A DNA stretch of 64,000 nucleotides from Nocardia tengchongensis (GTDB taxonomy: Bacteria > Actinomycetota > Actinomycetes > Mycobacteriales > Mycobacteriaceae), in the NCBI RefSeq assembly GCF_018362975.1, contig NZ_CP074371.1, forward strand, positions 1,054,001-1,118,000. The letters run 5' to 3'. Numbering within the stretch: position 1 is the first letter of the stretch; each line of letters starts with the position of its first letter. Below are positions 47,803 through 56,332 of this stretch, one piece after another. A program made the translations under genes and the position numbers. The notes under the pieces are model-generated. The model was given only the letters and a program-made list of their open reading frames with translations. It did not search any database and was not told the DNA's origin.

Positions 47803-48414
47803 ATGAGACACGGACATCGTGGACCTGGTTTCGGACGCACCGGCGGTTGGCAGCAAGCCGACCTTCCCGACGCCTCGGACGCTCCCGACTGGTTCGCCGG
47901 CAGATTGCCAGCTGACTGGTTCACCGGTCCCGCAACCCTCGAGGTCGATCGCGACGAAATCGTCGTCTTCGGCGAACTCCCCCTCCCCCCAGCCGAACCC
48001 GCCCCCGCGACCGAACTCGACGCCGACGTCGCGGATGCCCCGCCCGCCGGCGTCCCGCAGGCCACCCGCGAGGGCCTGCTCGCCCGCTTCCGGGAGACCA
48101 CCCGGCCTGCCCGCATGCAGATCGCCCAGGAGGCCCAGGCCCGCTACGGCCGCAATGTCGCCTGGGGCGTGCTCGTCGACGGCGAGCGAATCATGTTCAC
48201 CCACCTGGCCGTTCCGGTGATGACGCGATTGCGCCAGCCCGAGCGCAAGGTGCTCGACACCCTGGTCGACGCCGGCGTCGCCCGCTCCCGCTCCGACGCG
48301 CTGGCCTGGACGGTGAAACTGGCCGGCAAACACGCCGAGGAATGGCTCGGGGAATTGCGCACGGCCATGCGCAAAGTCGACGACCTGCGGACGGAGGGAC
48401 CGCGCGGCCTGTGA
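47803..48414 (+). CDS. Conserved actinobacterial protein with ribbon-helix-helix-like C-terminus
   Basis: 203 residues. The N-terminal half is Gly/Pro/Asp-rich with [19 protein letters not shown] and a beta segment [12 protein letters not shown]. The middle contains [20 protein letters not shown]. The C-terminal part ([20 protein letters not shown], then [18 protein letters not shown]) looks like an RHH-type dimerisation/DNA-binding helix pair. ATG 47803 is preferred; ATG 47779 would place the start almost on the palindrome. Widely conserved in actinobacteria as a hypothetical; autoregulation through 47756-47775 is inference. Confidence 0.7.
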   Translation: MRHGHRGPGFGRTGGWQQADLPDASDAPDWFAGRLPADWFTGPATLEVDRDEIVVFGELPLPPAEPAPATELDADVADAPPAGVPQATREGLLARFRETTRPARMQIAQEAQARYGRNVAWGVLVDGERIMFTHLAVPVMTRLRQPERKVLDTLVDAGVARSRSDALAWTVKLAGKHAEEWLGELRTAMRKVDDLRTEGPRGL

Positions 48415-48442
48415 TCGGGCCTCGGGCCGATACAGTGGGCGC

Positions 48443-48880
48443 ATGGCAGCGACCGGCCCGATCCTGGTGCTCAACGGCCCGAACCTGAACATGCTGGGCA
48501 CCCGGCAGCCCGAGGTGTACGGGTCCGACACCCTCGACGATGTGGTCGAACTGTGCCGCAAGACCGCGGCCCGGTTCGATCGGGAGATCGTGGCGTTCCA
48601 GTCCAATCACGAGGGCGCGCTGATCGACCGGATCCACGCCGCCCGCGGCGTGGAGTCCGGGATCGTCATCAATCCGGGCGGCCTCACCCACACCTCGGTG
48701 GCGCTGCGCGACGCGCTGGTGATCCCCGAGGTGCCGATCGTCGAGGTGCACATCAGCAATGTGCACGCCCGCGAGGAGTTCCGGCACCACTCGTTCGTCT
48801 CGCCCATCGCGACCGCGGTGATCGCGGGCATGGGCATCCGGGGCTACGCGGCGGCCATCGAGTTCCTCAGCGCCCGCTGA
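48443..48880 (+). CDS. aroQ: Type II 3-dehydroquinate dehydratase
   Basis: 145 residues. Shikimate pathway step 3-dehydroquinate to 3-dehydroshikimate; dodecameric type II enzyme. It has [20 protein letters not shown] with the Arg and Tyr of the flexible lid, [30 protein letters not shown] and [18 protein letters not shown] with the catalytic His. ATG 48443. No other aro genes are adjacent in the window. Complete length. Confidence 0.97.
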   Translation: MAATGPILVLNGPNLNMLGTRQPEVYGSDTLDDVVELCRKTAARFDREIVAFQSNHEGALIDRIHAARGVESGIVINPGGLTHTSVALRDALVIPEVPIVEVHISNVHAREEFRHHSFVSPIATAVIAGMGIRGYAAAIEFLSAR

Positions 48881-49060
48881 TCGCCCGCGTATCGTCCGCG
48901 GCGTTTCCCATCAGCGCATAGGTCGACACCGCAGTCCCGGCCTTCAGACTGGCGGCGACGGCCTTGCGCCGGAACGCCTGTGCCGTCCGCGAGAGCGTGG
49001 CGTCCACGCCGACCTCCGCGCTGGCGTCGATGATGTGCTGCGCGCCCGGAATCCCCGGGA
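48867..49060 (-). pseudogene. C-terminal remnant of an NAD(P)-dependent oxidoreductase (imine reductase/6PGDH-like)
   Basis: The minus strand reads PGAQHIIDASAEVGVDATLS then RTAQAFRRKAVAASLKAG and a stop at 48867. This is the C-terminal helical end typical of 6-phosphogluconate-dehydrogenase-like NAD(P) oxidoreductases. The frame is closed upstream by TAA at 49086-49088 with no start codon and no Rossmann domain. It overlaps the aroQ end antisense by 14 bases. It lies divergent to an HxlR regulator, the usual partner of such oxidoreductases, so the gene was probably deleted leaving its tail. Confidence 0.55.
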
Positions 49061-49062
49061 AG

Positions 49063-49082
49063 ACCGCACCCGGAGGTGCGGT
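49063..49082. promoter_or_regulatory. Inverted repeat upstream of HxlR gene
   Basis: 8-bp arms ACCGCACC / GGTGCGGT with a CGGA spacer, 40 bases before the HxlR start. It could be the operator of the divergent HxlR regulator or a relic of the deleted oxidoreductase promoter. Confidence 0.35.
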
Positions 49083-49121
49083 TGCTTACCTGGAGGTTGG
49101 AATTCTGGTCAGGAGGGCGCG

Positions 49122-49478
49122 ATGAGTACCGGCGGTGACGCGGATCACGAGGTGTGCGGGATGTCCATCGCCATCGACGCGGTGGGCGGCAAATGGAAGC
49201 TGCACCTGATGTGGGTGCTGGCGGAGGGCACCCAGCGGTTCGGGCAGATCCGGCGGCTGCTGACCGGCGTCAGCGAGAAGGTGCTGGCCGAGAATCTGCG
49301 GCAGATGGAGGCGAGCGGCCTCGTGCACCGGGAGATCTTCCCGGAAATCCCGCCGCGCGTGGAGTATTCGCTCACCGAGCTGGGCCGCGAGCTCAGCGTG
49401 GCGCTGCGGCCGCTGGAGGAGTGGGGGGACCGCAATCGGAACCGGGTTCCCGGCCGCGCGCTCCCCCCGTCCGCCTAG
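49122..49478 (+). CDS. HxlR-family winged-helix transcriptional regulator
   Basis: 118 residues. Diagnostic HxlR block: MSIAIDAVGGKWKLHLMWVL, FGQIRRLLTGVSEKVLAENL, RQMEASGLVHREIFPEIPPR and VEYSLTELGREL. The N-terminal Cys in HEVCGMS is the redox-type position used by some members. AGGAGG (49111-49116) precedes ATG 49122. Divergent from an oxidoreductase remnant; convergent with glycerate kinase, with stops overlapping by four bases. Its original target was probably the lost reductase. Confidence 0.92.
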   Translation: MSTGGDADHEVCGMSIAIDAVGGKWKLHLMWVLAEGTQRFGQIRRLLTGVSEKVLAENLRQMEASGLVHREIFPEIPPRVEYSLTELGRELSVALRPLEEWGDRNRNRVPGRALPPSA

Positions 49479-50590
49479 GCCTCGGCGATCCGTTCGCCGA
49501 TCCGTTCCAGCAGTGCGGCGGCCTCCGTCATGCTGCGGGCCGGGTCGGGCTCAAGTTCCGAGAGCGCGTAGGCGGCGTCGAATCCGGCCTCCCGCACCTG
49601 GTCCGGGGTGAGCTGGATCCGCCCCGCGACCGCGATCACCGGCAGGCCCGCCGCCCGCGCGGCCCGGCAGACGCCGATCGGGGCCTTGCCGGACAGGCTC
49701 TGCGCGTCGAGCGAGCCCTCCCCGGTGACGACCAGGTCGGCGTTCTTCACCAGGGCGGGAAAGTCGATGAGGTCGAGGATGAGCTCGATGCCCGGACGCA
49801 GGTTCGCGCCCAGGGCCGCCAGCGCCCCGAATCCGGTGCCGCCCGCCGCGCCGGCTCCCGGCTTGTCCGCCCATTCCGGACCCAGCACGGCGGCCCAGTT
49901 CTTCAGCGCCGCTTCGAGAGTGGCGACCTGCTCGGGGTCCGCGCCCTTCTGCGGGGCGTAGATCGCCGCCGCGCCCTCGGCGCCGAGCAGCGGGTTGTCC
50001 ACGTCGCTGGCCAGGGTGATGGTGGCATCGGCCAGGCCGGGATGCAGGTCGCTGCGGTCCACCCGCACCGCTCGCACGAGTGCCGCACCGCCGCACGGCA
50101 ATTCGTTGCCGTCCGCGTCGAGGATGCGCAGGCCGAGGGCTTGCAGCAGCCCGGCGCCGCCGTCGGTCGAGGCGCTGCCGCCCAGTCCGAGCACGATGTC
50201 GCGGGCCCCGCGATCGAGCGCGTCCCCGATCACGTCACCCACCCCGTAGGTGCTGGCGTGCAGTGGATCCGGTTGCCCGCCCGGCAGTTTCGTGACGCCG
50301 CTGACCGCGGCCAGCTCCACCACGGCGGTCCGGCCGCGCACCGCGTAGCCGGTGGTCACCGGGGCCAGGGTGGGCCCGTAGCTCTCGACCTCCACCCGCT
50401 CCCAGCCCGCCGCCACGAAGGCGTCCACGGTGCCGTCGCCGCCGTCGGCCACCGGGGAACGGTGCACCTCGCGGTCGGGTGCGGCGCGGGTGATGCCCGC
50501 CGCCAGTGCGTCCGCCACCTGCGCGGCGGTCAGTGAGCCCTTGAATTTGTCCGGGGCGAGCAGCACCCGGCGTGGCCGTGGGTCCGTCAT
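49475..50590 (-). CDS. Glycerate kinase (GlxK/GarK family)
   Basis: 371 residues. Phosphorylates D-glycerate with ATP. N-terminal LLAPDKFKGSLTAAQVADAL, then VADGGDGTVDAF, LGLGGSASTDGGAGLLQALG (about residue 130) and the second domain with TGEGSLDAQSLSGKAP (about 275) and VIAVAGRI. Complete family signature and length. ATG 50590 (MTDPRPRRVL), with GGAGGG immediately before it, an unusually short spacing. Probably monocistronic. Confidence 0.95.
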   Translation of the reverse strand: MTDPRPRRVLLAPDKFKGSLTAAQVADALAAGITRAAPDREVHRSPVADGGDGTVDAFVAAGWERVEVESYGPTLAPVTTGYAVRGRTAVVELAAVSGVTKLPGGQPDPLHASTYGVGDVIGDALDRGARDIVLGLGGSASTDGGAGLLQALGLRILDADGNELPCGGAALVRAVRVDRSDLHPGLADATITLASDVDNPLLGAEGAAAIYAPQKGADPEQVATLEAALKNWAAVLGPEWADKPGAGAAGGTGFGALAALGANLRPGIELILDLIDFPALVKNADLVVTGEGSLDAQSLSGKAPIGVCRAARAAGLPVIAVAGRIQLTPDQVREAGFDAAYALSELEPDPARSMTEAAALLERIGERIAEA

Positions 50591-50688
50591 CCCTCCAGTG
50601 TGGTCTGCGCGGCGGGAAGCGACACGCCAGGCACCATCGTTCGGCCAATCGGACAAATAGCCGCCGCCGGGGAACTAGCGTCGAACGC

Positions 50689-51012
50689 ATGCCGAGTCAG
50701 TCGATCGAGGTCCGCAAGAATTCCGTGCTGGATCGGTTCGAGTTGTATGTCGACGATTTCCTCGCCGGGGTCGCAGCGTATCAGGACACCGCCAATGAGC
50801 GGGCCTTCGTGCACACCGAGATCTATCCCCAGTTCGAAGGGCAGGGGTTCGGCCGCAAACTGGTGCAGGGCGCCCTGGATCGGACCCGGGACGAAGGGTT
50901 CGGGATTCTGCCGTTGTGCCCGATGGTGCACCATTTCGTCGAATCCCGGCCCGCCTACCTGGCTTTGGTGCCGTACTGGTCGCGGGAACGGCTCAACCTG
51001 CCCCAGCACTGA
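50689..51012 (+). CDS. GNAT-fold N-acetyltransferase of the small YjdJ/NATD1 type
   Basis: 107 residues. The half-size GNAT fold has the acetyl-CoA motif IYPQFEGQGFGRKLVQGALD (Q/R-x-x-G-x-G/A shape as Q-G-F-G-R-K) and the C-terminal LPLCPMVHHFVESRPAYLAL, typical of NATD1-like proteins. ATG 50689. Cytosolic; substrate unknown. Convergent with the acyltransferase gene (7-base gap). Confidence 0.88.
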   Translation: MPSQSIEVRKNSVLDRFELYVDDFLAGVAAYQDTANERAFVHTEIYPQFEGQGFGRKLVQGALDRTRDEGFGILPLCPMVHHFVESRPAYLALVPYWSRERLNLPQH

Positions 51013-51019
51013 GGCCGGG

Positions 51020-51781
51020 TCAGTAGGCCTTCACCGCGCCGTCCAGCGCGTCCTGCAGTTCGTCGCGTACCACCCGGGTGATCTCGGCGGGCTTGGCAGG
51101 CAGCTCCGCCACCGGCATCCCGAAGTAGAAGCTGGCCGAGTAGGCCTCTTCCTTGGTGGGCTCGACCGCCGGGTCCGGGCGCGGCCCGTAGCTCAGCCCC
51201 AGACTCACCAGCGCCGGGTTCGCGCCGAGCTTCTTGGCCCGGAAGGCGATGTGCCCGATGCCGCTTCCGATGGTCTGCACCCGGGTGGGGTCCACGTCGT
51301 TGCAGGTGCCCTCGGGGAACACCGCCACCCCGTCGCCGCGGGCCATGCGTTCGGCGCAGATGTCGATCATGCGCTGCCCGGCGGCGTTCACCGCGCGCAC
51401 GCCGTGGTCCTTGCCCCGGAAGACCGGGATGCCGCCCATCATGTCGATGCGTTCGCGCAGCTTCGGCTCGATGAACAGTTCGTCCTTGGCCAGCACCCGG
51501 GCGTGCCCGATGACCGGCCGCAGGGCGCTGCGCCAGGCCGCGGCGGCGACCGTGTACGGGTCCAGCTGGGAGAGGTGGTTCACCGCGATCAGCAACGGCC
51601 GCCGCTGGGAGATCAACTCCCGCAACTTCTCCCGCGCCCCGTCCGCGTAGGCGACGCGGGGCCGGTAGCGACGTCCCAGTAGCCAGTAGGCGGCCTTCGC
51701 CTTCAGCAGGTTCTGCTGGTGGTCACGGTAGAAGTCGTACACGGTATCGGCGTTCTCGAGGATGACCTCGGGGCGTTCCAT
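51020..51781 (-). CDS. PlsC-family 1-acyl-glycerol-3-phosphate acyltransferase-like protein
   Basis: 253 residues. Motif I NHLSQLD (about residue 86) holds the catalytic His and Asp; motif II is GGIPVFRGKDHGV and motif III VAVFPEGTCND (about 158). A strong transmembrane helix is lacking, so it is probably peripheral. ATG 51781 (MERPEVILEN); an in-frame extension upstream to 51871 exists. Likely glycerolipid assembly, though the family also acylates mannosides and other acceptors. Confidence 0.85.
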   Translation of the reverse strand: MERPEVILENADTVYDFYRDHQQNLLKAKAAYWLLGRRYRPRVAYADGAREKLRELISQRRPLLIAVNHLSQLDPYTVAAAAWRSALRPVIGHARVLAKDELFIEPKLRERIDMMGGIPVFRGKDHGVRAVNAAGQRMIDICAERMARGDGVAVFPEGTCNDVDPTRVQTIGSGIGHIAFRAKKLGANPALVSLGLSYGPRPDPAVEPTKEEAYSASFYFGMPVAELPAKPAEITRVVRDELQDALDGAVKAY

Positions 51782-51905
51782 AGCGCTCACCCTAGCTACC
51801 AACCGCAAGGTATGCGGGACAAGTTTTTCCGGCTCGCCACGGCACAAATGGGTAACCAGCAAATTAAGCAACGCAATTACCGTGTCTCAGTGCGATGATG
51901 GCTGA

Positions 51906-52520
51906 GTGGCACGCGCAGAGGAACACGGTGACCGTTCTCGACGCGAATTCCGGCACGAGGACCAGGGAGTTCGTCCAGGCACCCTGCTGGTGTCCGCAAC
52001 CGATCTGACCGAGCCGTCCTTCCGTCGCTCGGTGGTCTACATTCTCGAACACAATGACGGCGGTACCTGGGGCGTGGTGCTCAACAAGCCCAGTGACACC
52101 GCCCTGCACGACGTGCTCCCGAACTGGTCCGAGCTCGCCGCCGGCCCGCGCGCCCTCTATATCGGCGGCCCGGTGAAACGCGACGCCGCGCTATGCCTGG
52201 CCACCATCAAGGTGGGCGCGTCCATTGCCGGTGTGTCGGGCGTGCGCCGGGTGGACGGCCGGGTGGCCCTGGTGGACCTGGATTCCGACCCCGACCACAT
52301 CGAACCGCTGGTCGACGGCATCCGCGTCTTCGCGGGCTACGCCGGCTGGACCTTCGGCCAGCTGGACGGCGAACTCGAGCGCGGCGACTGGATCGTCCTC
52401 TCGGCCCTGCCCACCGACCCGCTGGCGGGCCGCGTCGACCTGTGGGCCCACGTCCTGCGCCGCCAACCCCTCCCGCTGTCCCTGCTGGCCACGCACCCGA
52501 TCGAGCTCGAGCGCAACTGA
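51906..52520 (+). CDS. YqgE/AlgH family protein (UPF0301)
   Basis: 204 residues. Family blocks: RPGTLLVSATDLTEPSFRRS, VVYILEHNDGGTWGVVLNKP, ALYIGGPVKRDA and FAGYAGWTFGQLDGELERGD. Conserved single-domain protein of unknown function, widespread in bacteria. GTG 51906. An ECF sigma gene begins 42 bases downstream, but that may be unrelated. Confidence 0.93.
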   Translation: MARAEEHGDRSRREFRHEDQGVRPGTLLVSATDLTEPSFRRSVVYILEHNDGGTWGVVLNKPSDTALHDVLPNWSELAAGPRALYIGGPVKRDAALCLATIKVGASIAGVSGVRRVDGRVALVDLDSDPDHIEPLVDGIRVFAGYAGWTFGQLDGELERGDWIVLSALPTDPLAGRVDLWAHVLRRQPLPLSLLATHPIELERN

Positions 52521-52562
52521 ACCGCCGGCACGCCTGTGTCGTGGTCGATGCGGAGGTGAGCG

Positions 52563-53069
52563 ATGCCGGACGACCAGGCCGCGTTGTTACGCGCGCTGTA
52601 CGACGAGCACGCGGCGGCGTTGTGGCGGTACACCTACGGGTTGGTCGGGGATCCGGGCCGGGCCGAGGACATCGTGCAGGAGACCCTGTTGCGGGCATGG
52701 CAGCGGCCGAATGTGCTGGATCAGTCGACCAGCTCGGCGCGCGCCTGGCTGTTCACGGTGGCCCGTAATCTGGCGGTGGACGAGCATCGCAGCGCGCGCA
52801 GCCGGCGCGAGTTCCGCACCGATCATCCGCCGGAGGTGCCCGAACCGGACAAGACCGATCGGGCGCTGGACGGATGGCTGGTGGCGGACGCGCTGGCGCG
52901 GCTGAGCGTCGATCACCGTGACGTGATCGTCCGTGCCTATTACCGGGGCCTGTCCACGCATCAGATCGCGGGGGAACTGGAGATCCCGGAGGGCACGGTC
53001 AAGTCCCGGATGCACTACGGCATGCGGGCATTGCGATTGGTGCTGCAGGAAATGGGGGTGACGAGATGA
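52563..53069 (+). CDS. ECF RNA polymerase sigma factor (SigL-like)
   Basis: 168 residues. Region 2: RALYDEHAAALWRYTYGLVG, DIVQETLLRAWQRP and ARAWLFTVARNLAVDEHRSA. Region 4: LARLSVDHRDVIVRAYYRGL, then STHQIAGELEIPEGTVKSRM. No extra domain. ATG 52563. Its last bases ATGA overlap the start of the zinc-finger anti-sigma gene, the standard coupling. The N-terminal wording is close to mycobacterial SigL, which controls envelope and polyketide genes; targets here are unknown. Confidence 0.94.
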   Translation: MPDDQAALLRALYDEHAAALWRYTYGLVGDPGRAEDIVQETLLRAWQRPNVLDQSTSSARAWLFTVARNLAVDEHRSARSRREFRTDHPPEVPEPDKTDRALDGWLVADALARLSVDHRDVIVRAYYRGLSTHQIAGELEIPEGTVKSRMHYGMRALRLVLQEMGVTR

Positions 53070-53795
53070 CCGAGGGCCATGAGCTGTGCGATGGCTACAC
53101 CACGTGGGATGGCGCGTATGTGCTCGGAGCTCTCGCCCGGGACGACCGCCGCGAGTACGAGGAGCATCTGACCGGGTGGCGACTCCTGCCGCTCGGCCGT
53201 GTCGAAACTGGCGGGGCTGCCCGGCCTGCTGGCCCTGGTGGATCCCGAGACCGCGCTGTCGATTGCGGCGCAAGAGGATCCGCCGGACACCGTGCCGCCG
53301 CCGCCCGAGCGGCTGCTGCCCGCCCTGGCCGACCGGGCCCTGGCGCGCCGCCGCCGGGGCCGCTGGTGGTCGATCGGCGGCGCGGTGGCGGCGGCCGCCG
53401 CGGCGGTGACCATCGCGGTCCCGGTGACCGCCTCGGTCGCCGGGCACGAGCGGCCCGCGCTGGTGCAGCAGGTGGTGGCGCAGGGACCGTTGAAGCCGCA
53501 GACCGACACTCCGATCCAGGCCACCTTCAAGGTGGTGTCGATCAACGGCCAGACCCGGGTCGACATGTGGTGCGCGTACCCGCCCGCCGACGAGAAGGAC
53601 GAGGTCTACGGAGTGTGGACGTTGTCGATGTGGGTGACCCGCACCGACGGCGTGCAGTCCAAACTCGCCGAGTGGACGGTCAAGTCGGGCCAGACCCTGA
53701 CCTTGGACGGCACCGCGTCGGCCTCGCCGGAACAGTTGAAGACGGTGGAGATCCGCAACATGTCCGGCAAGGTCCTGCTGGCGGCCGGGCTCTAG
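53066..53795 (+). CDS. Zinc-finger anti-sigma factor, frameshifted in this sequence
   Basis: Starts MTEGHELCDGYTTWDGAYVL and ALARDDRREYEEHLTG. It should then enter the H-x3-C-x2-C zinc site, but the present frame reads WRLLPLG. Removing one G from TGG at 53177-53179 gives HLTGCDSCRSAVSKLAGL, a perfect ZAS motif, and a continuous protein of 242 residues. The remainder has a transmembrane helix (WWSIGGAVAAAAAAVTIAV, about 115) and an extracytoplasmic sensor domain ending VRNMSGKV-like (EIRNMSGKVLLAAGL). It membrane-sequesters the coupled ECF sigma factor (RslA type). Confidence 0.8.
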
Positions 53796-54562
53796 GCCGT
53801 CTTGCGACGGAAGGTCGTGGTGGCCCAGAAGTATCCGGCGACGGTGATCACCACGCACCAGCCGATGGCGAGGATGCCGTTGTGCCCGATCGGCCCGCCC
53901 ATCAGCAGCCCGCGCAGGGTTTCGGTGATCGGCGTGAAGGGCTGATACTCCGCGAACTGCTTCACCCCGGCGGGCATGGTGTCGGTGGGCACCAGCCCGC
54001 TACCGAGGAACGGCAGCAGCATGATCGGCATGGGCAGGTTGGAGGCGCTCTCCGGGGTCTGGGCGACCAGGCCGAAGCCGGCGCCGAGCCAGTTCACCGC
54101 GAACACCATCAGCCCGAGCAGCCCGAAGGCAGCCAGCCATTCCAGCGGGTTCGCGTGCGGCCGGAAGCCGATGGCGAGCGCTGCCAGCGTCATCACGACC
54201 ACGCCCGCCATGCCCTGGATCCAGGTGCCCACCACGTGCCCGGTCAGCACCGACGGATGCGAGAAGTGCATGGTGCGAAAGCGATTGATGATGCCCTTGG
54301 TCATATCGGTGGAGACGCCGACCGCGATGCCCGCGACCATGTAGGCCGGGATCAGCAGCATCATGCCCGGCGTCAGATAGTCGATGTACCGGCCGCCGGT
54401 GGCGGACTTCAGCGCGCCGCCGAACACGAAGTTGAACAACAGCAGCAGCACCACCGGCATGATGACCAGCGCGAAGGTCATGCCCGGATACCGCTTGGCG
54501 TGCACCAGATTCCGGCGCAGCATGGTTTTCGAATCGGCGAAAGACGTGCTCAGCGTGCTCAT
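53792..54562 (-). CDS. ABC-2 type transporter permease (DrrB-like)
   Basis: 256 residues, six helices. A cytosolic N-terminus SKTMLRRNLVHAKRYPGMTF leads into ALVIMPVVLLLLFNFVFGGA. The family block is LPFLGSGLVPTDTMPAGVKQ with FTPITETLRGLL. ATG 54562 overlaps the ATPase stop by four bases. Its stop overlaps the anti-sigma gene end (convergent). Works with the DrrA-like ATPase as a multidrug/lipid exporter. Confidence 0.92.
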   Translation of the reverse strand: MSTLSTSFADSKTMLRRNLVHAKRYPGMTFALVIMPVVLLLLFNFVFGGALKSATGGRYIDYLTPGMMLLIPAYMVAGIAVGVSTDMTKGIINRFRTMHFSHPSVLTGHVVGTWIQGMAGVVVMTLAALAIGFRPHANPLEWLAAFGLLGLMVFAVNWLGAGFGLVAQTPESASNLPMPIMLLPFLGSGLVPTDTMPAGVKQFAEYQPFTPITETLRGLLMGGPIGHNGILAIGWCVVITVAGYFWATTTFRRKTA

Positions 54563-55518
54563 TTCAGGTTCTCCTTGACGGGAGCGTGGCCGCCGGTCAG
54601 GGCCAGGAAGACGTCGTCGAGGTCGGGGGTGTGCACGGACAGCCCTTCGGGTTCCACCCGTGCCGCGTCCAGCCGGTCGAGCACCTCACGGACCGAGCGC
54701 ACCCCGCCGTCGCTCGGGATGGCGAGGGTGAGGTCGCCGTTGACCTGGGCCGCGTCGCCGAAAAGCCGGGCGGCGGAATCGAGTTCGCCGCGTTCGGCGA
54801 AGTCGAGGCGGATGTAGCCGCCGGGCACCATCCGCTTGAGCTGATCCGCCGTGCCCTCGGCGACCAGGTGGCCCTGGTGCAGGACGGCGATGCGGTCGGC
54901 CAGCTGATCGGCCTCCTCCAGGTACTGGGTGGTGAGGAAGATGGTGACGCCCCGCCCGGTGAGGTCGCGGATGATGTCCCACATGGCGCGGCGGCTGCGC
55001 GGGTCCAGACCGACGGTGGGTTCGTCGAGGAAGATGATGCGCGGATCGCCGACCAGGGTCATGGCCAGGTCCAGTCGCCGGGTCATGCCGCCGGAGTAGC
55101 TGGAGGCGATCTTGTCCGCGGCGTCCGCCAAATCGAAGGTGGCCAGCAGTTCGGCGGCGAGCCTGCGGCTTTCGGCGCGCGGCAGATGATGCAGGTCGCC
55201 CATCAGGATGAGGTTCTCGCGCCCGGTGAGCAGTTCGTCCACGGCCGAGAACTGGCCGGTGACGCCGATCGCCGAACGCACTCCGTCGGGGTCGGTGACG
55301 GGATCGTGCCCGCCGACGGAGATTTCGCCGCCGTCGGGCCGCTGCAGGGTGGACAGGATCTCCACGGTGGTGGTCTTGCCCGCGCCGTTGGGGCCGAGCA
55401 GCGAGAACACGCTGCCCGCGGGAACGGTGAAGTCGATGCGGTCGAGCACGATCTGCTCGCCGAAGGATTTGCACAGGCCGGTGACGCTGATGGCCGCCGC
55501 GCCGGGGTCGAGGTTCAT
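54559..55518 (-). CDS. ABC transporter ATP-binding protein (DrrA-like)
   Basis: 319 residues. Walker A LGPNGAGKTTTVEI (about residue 43), signature SSYSGGMTRRLDLAM, Walker B RIIFLDEPTVGLDPRSR, H-loop region FLTTQYLEEADQLADR, and the DrrA-type C-terminal domain ending VFLALTGGHAPVKENLK. ATG 55518. Second gene of an EXLDI-DrrA-DrrB unit, an association known for this family (from memory). Substrate unknown. Confidence 0.95.
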   Translation of the reverse strand: MNLDPGAAAISVTGLCKSFGEQIVLDRIDFTVPAGSVFSLLGPNGAGKTTTVEILSTLQRPDGGEISVGGHDPVTDPDGVRSAIGVTGQFSAVDELLTGRENLILMGDLHHLPRAESRRLAAELLATFDLADAADKIASSYSGGMTRRLDLAMTLVGDPRIIFLDEPTVGLDPRSRRAMWDIIRDLTGRGVTIFLTTQYLEEADQLADRIAVLHQGHLVAEGTADQLKRMVPGGYIRLDFAERGELDSAARLFGDAAQVNGDLTLAIPSDGGVRSVREVLDRLDAARVEPEGLSVHTPDLDDVFLALTGGHAPVKENLK

Positions 55519-55636
55519 GTCTCCCTCTCATCAATGAATAGGCATGTGTGCATGCGTTAGCTACGCCGTGACCGCCGAGGTTTGCGATCAAGGTTGTGGA
55601 TTTCAGTTATTCAGTTGTGCTACAGCTGGTTTCGAA

Positions 55637-56152
55637 TCAGATGTCGAGATCCTCGACGTTCGGATGCGCGGTGGCGTCGATGACGCGCGCGTAGAGGCGT
55701 TCCGGAATCTTGCCCTCGAGGTCCTTGACCGTGTCGAAGACCTCGAGCGTGAAGTCACCCCAATTCTGTTCCCCCACACCGAGGAAGCGCCGCCACTGCC
55801 GCCAGTCCTTCAGGATGTTGGTGTCGGTCGGGAACTCCGACCAGTTGGAGAAGTGGCTGTGCACCGCGTACGCGCCCTTGCGAGTGCGGAACACCCGGAT
55901 GTCCTCGATGCGCTCATTGGTCACCTGATGCCATTCGGTGAGCAGCGTGGCGGAGAATCGAACCTGCCGGATCCCGTCCTTGCCGACCTTCAGCACCACC
56001 TCGTCGTAGCCTTGCTGACGTCCCTCCTCGAGCTCGATGAAGCGCCGCAACGCCGTCACGATCGCCCCCGACAGATTGCCCCCGACCAGCTCCTGTGCCC
56101 GCTGGAAAAGCTTCAGGTCATCATCGGATACATAGATCGTCTTGTTCGGCAT
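55637..56152 (-). CDS. EXLDI family protein
   Basis: 171 residues. It begins MPNKTIYVSDDDLKLFQRAQ, an RHH-like strand-helix start, continues with RRFIELEEGRQQGYDEVVLK and VFRTRKGAYAVHSHFSNW, and ends at the extreme C-terminus with VEDLDI, matching the EXLDI signature that names the family. ATG 56152 with GAGG upstream. These proteins are associated with DrrAB-type ABC transporters, as here (118-base gap). The N-terminus suggests DNA binding, and a palindrome lies directly upstream, so autoregulation of the transporter operon is plausible. Confidence 0.85.
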   Translation of the reverse strand: MPNKTIYVSDDDLKLFQRAQELVGGNLSGAIVTALRRFIELEEGRQQGYDEVVLKVGKDGIRQVRFSATLLTEWHQVTNERIEDIRVFRTRKGAYAVHSHFSNWSEFPTDTNILKDWRQWRRFLGVGEQNWGDFTLEVFDTVKDLEGKIPERLYARVIDATAHPNVEDLDI

Positions 56153-56160
56153 GACCTCAC

Positions 56161-56176
56161 TATACGTAGACGTATA
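56161..56176. promoter_or_regulatory. Palindromic operator of the EXLDI-DrrAB operon
   Basis: TATACGT-AG-ACGTATA, perfect 7-bp arms, starting nine bases upstream of ATG 56152 in an unusually AT-rich stretch. It would overlap the transcription start region of the EXLDI gene. Confidence 0.55.
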
Positions 56177-56332
56177 CATACACGGCAAGAGGAGGTTCGA
56201 CTCCAGGACACGCCGAGGTCGGTAGCGGGATTGAACCCCTGGCTACTCGGATTTCGTATCCCGATTTGAAGGCACACGGGCACCGTGGCGGCCGCCTCGA
56301 CGAGCGGTGGCGCCGCCCGAAAGGAATCGCCC

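Noticed and set aside
56177..56284. Sequence resembling a tRNA T-arm (minus strand GGGGTTCAATCCC)
   Set aside because: A GGG/CCC stem and TTCAAT loop are visible, but no acceptor, D or anticodon arms pair around it. Possibly a scar, but not supportable as a tRNA.
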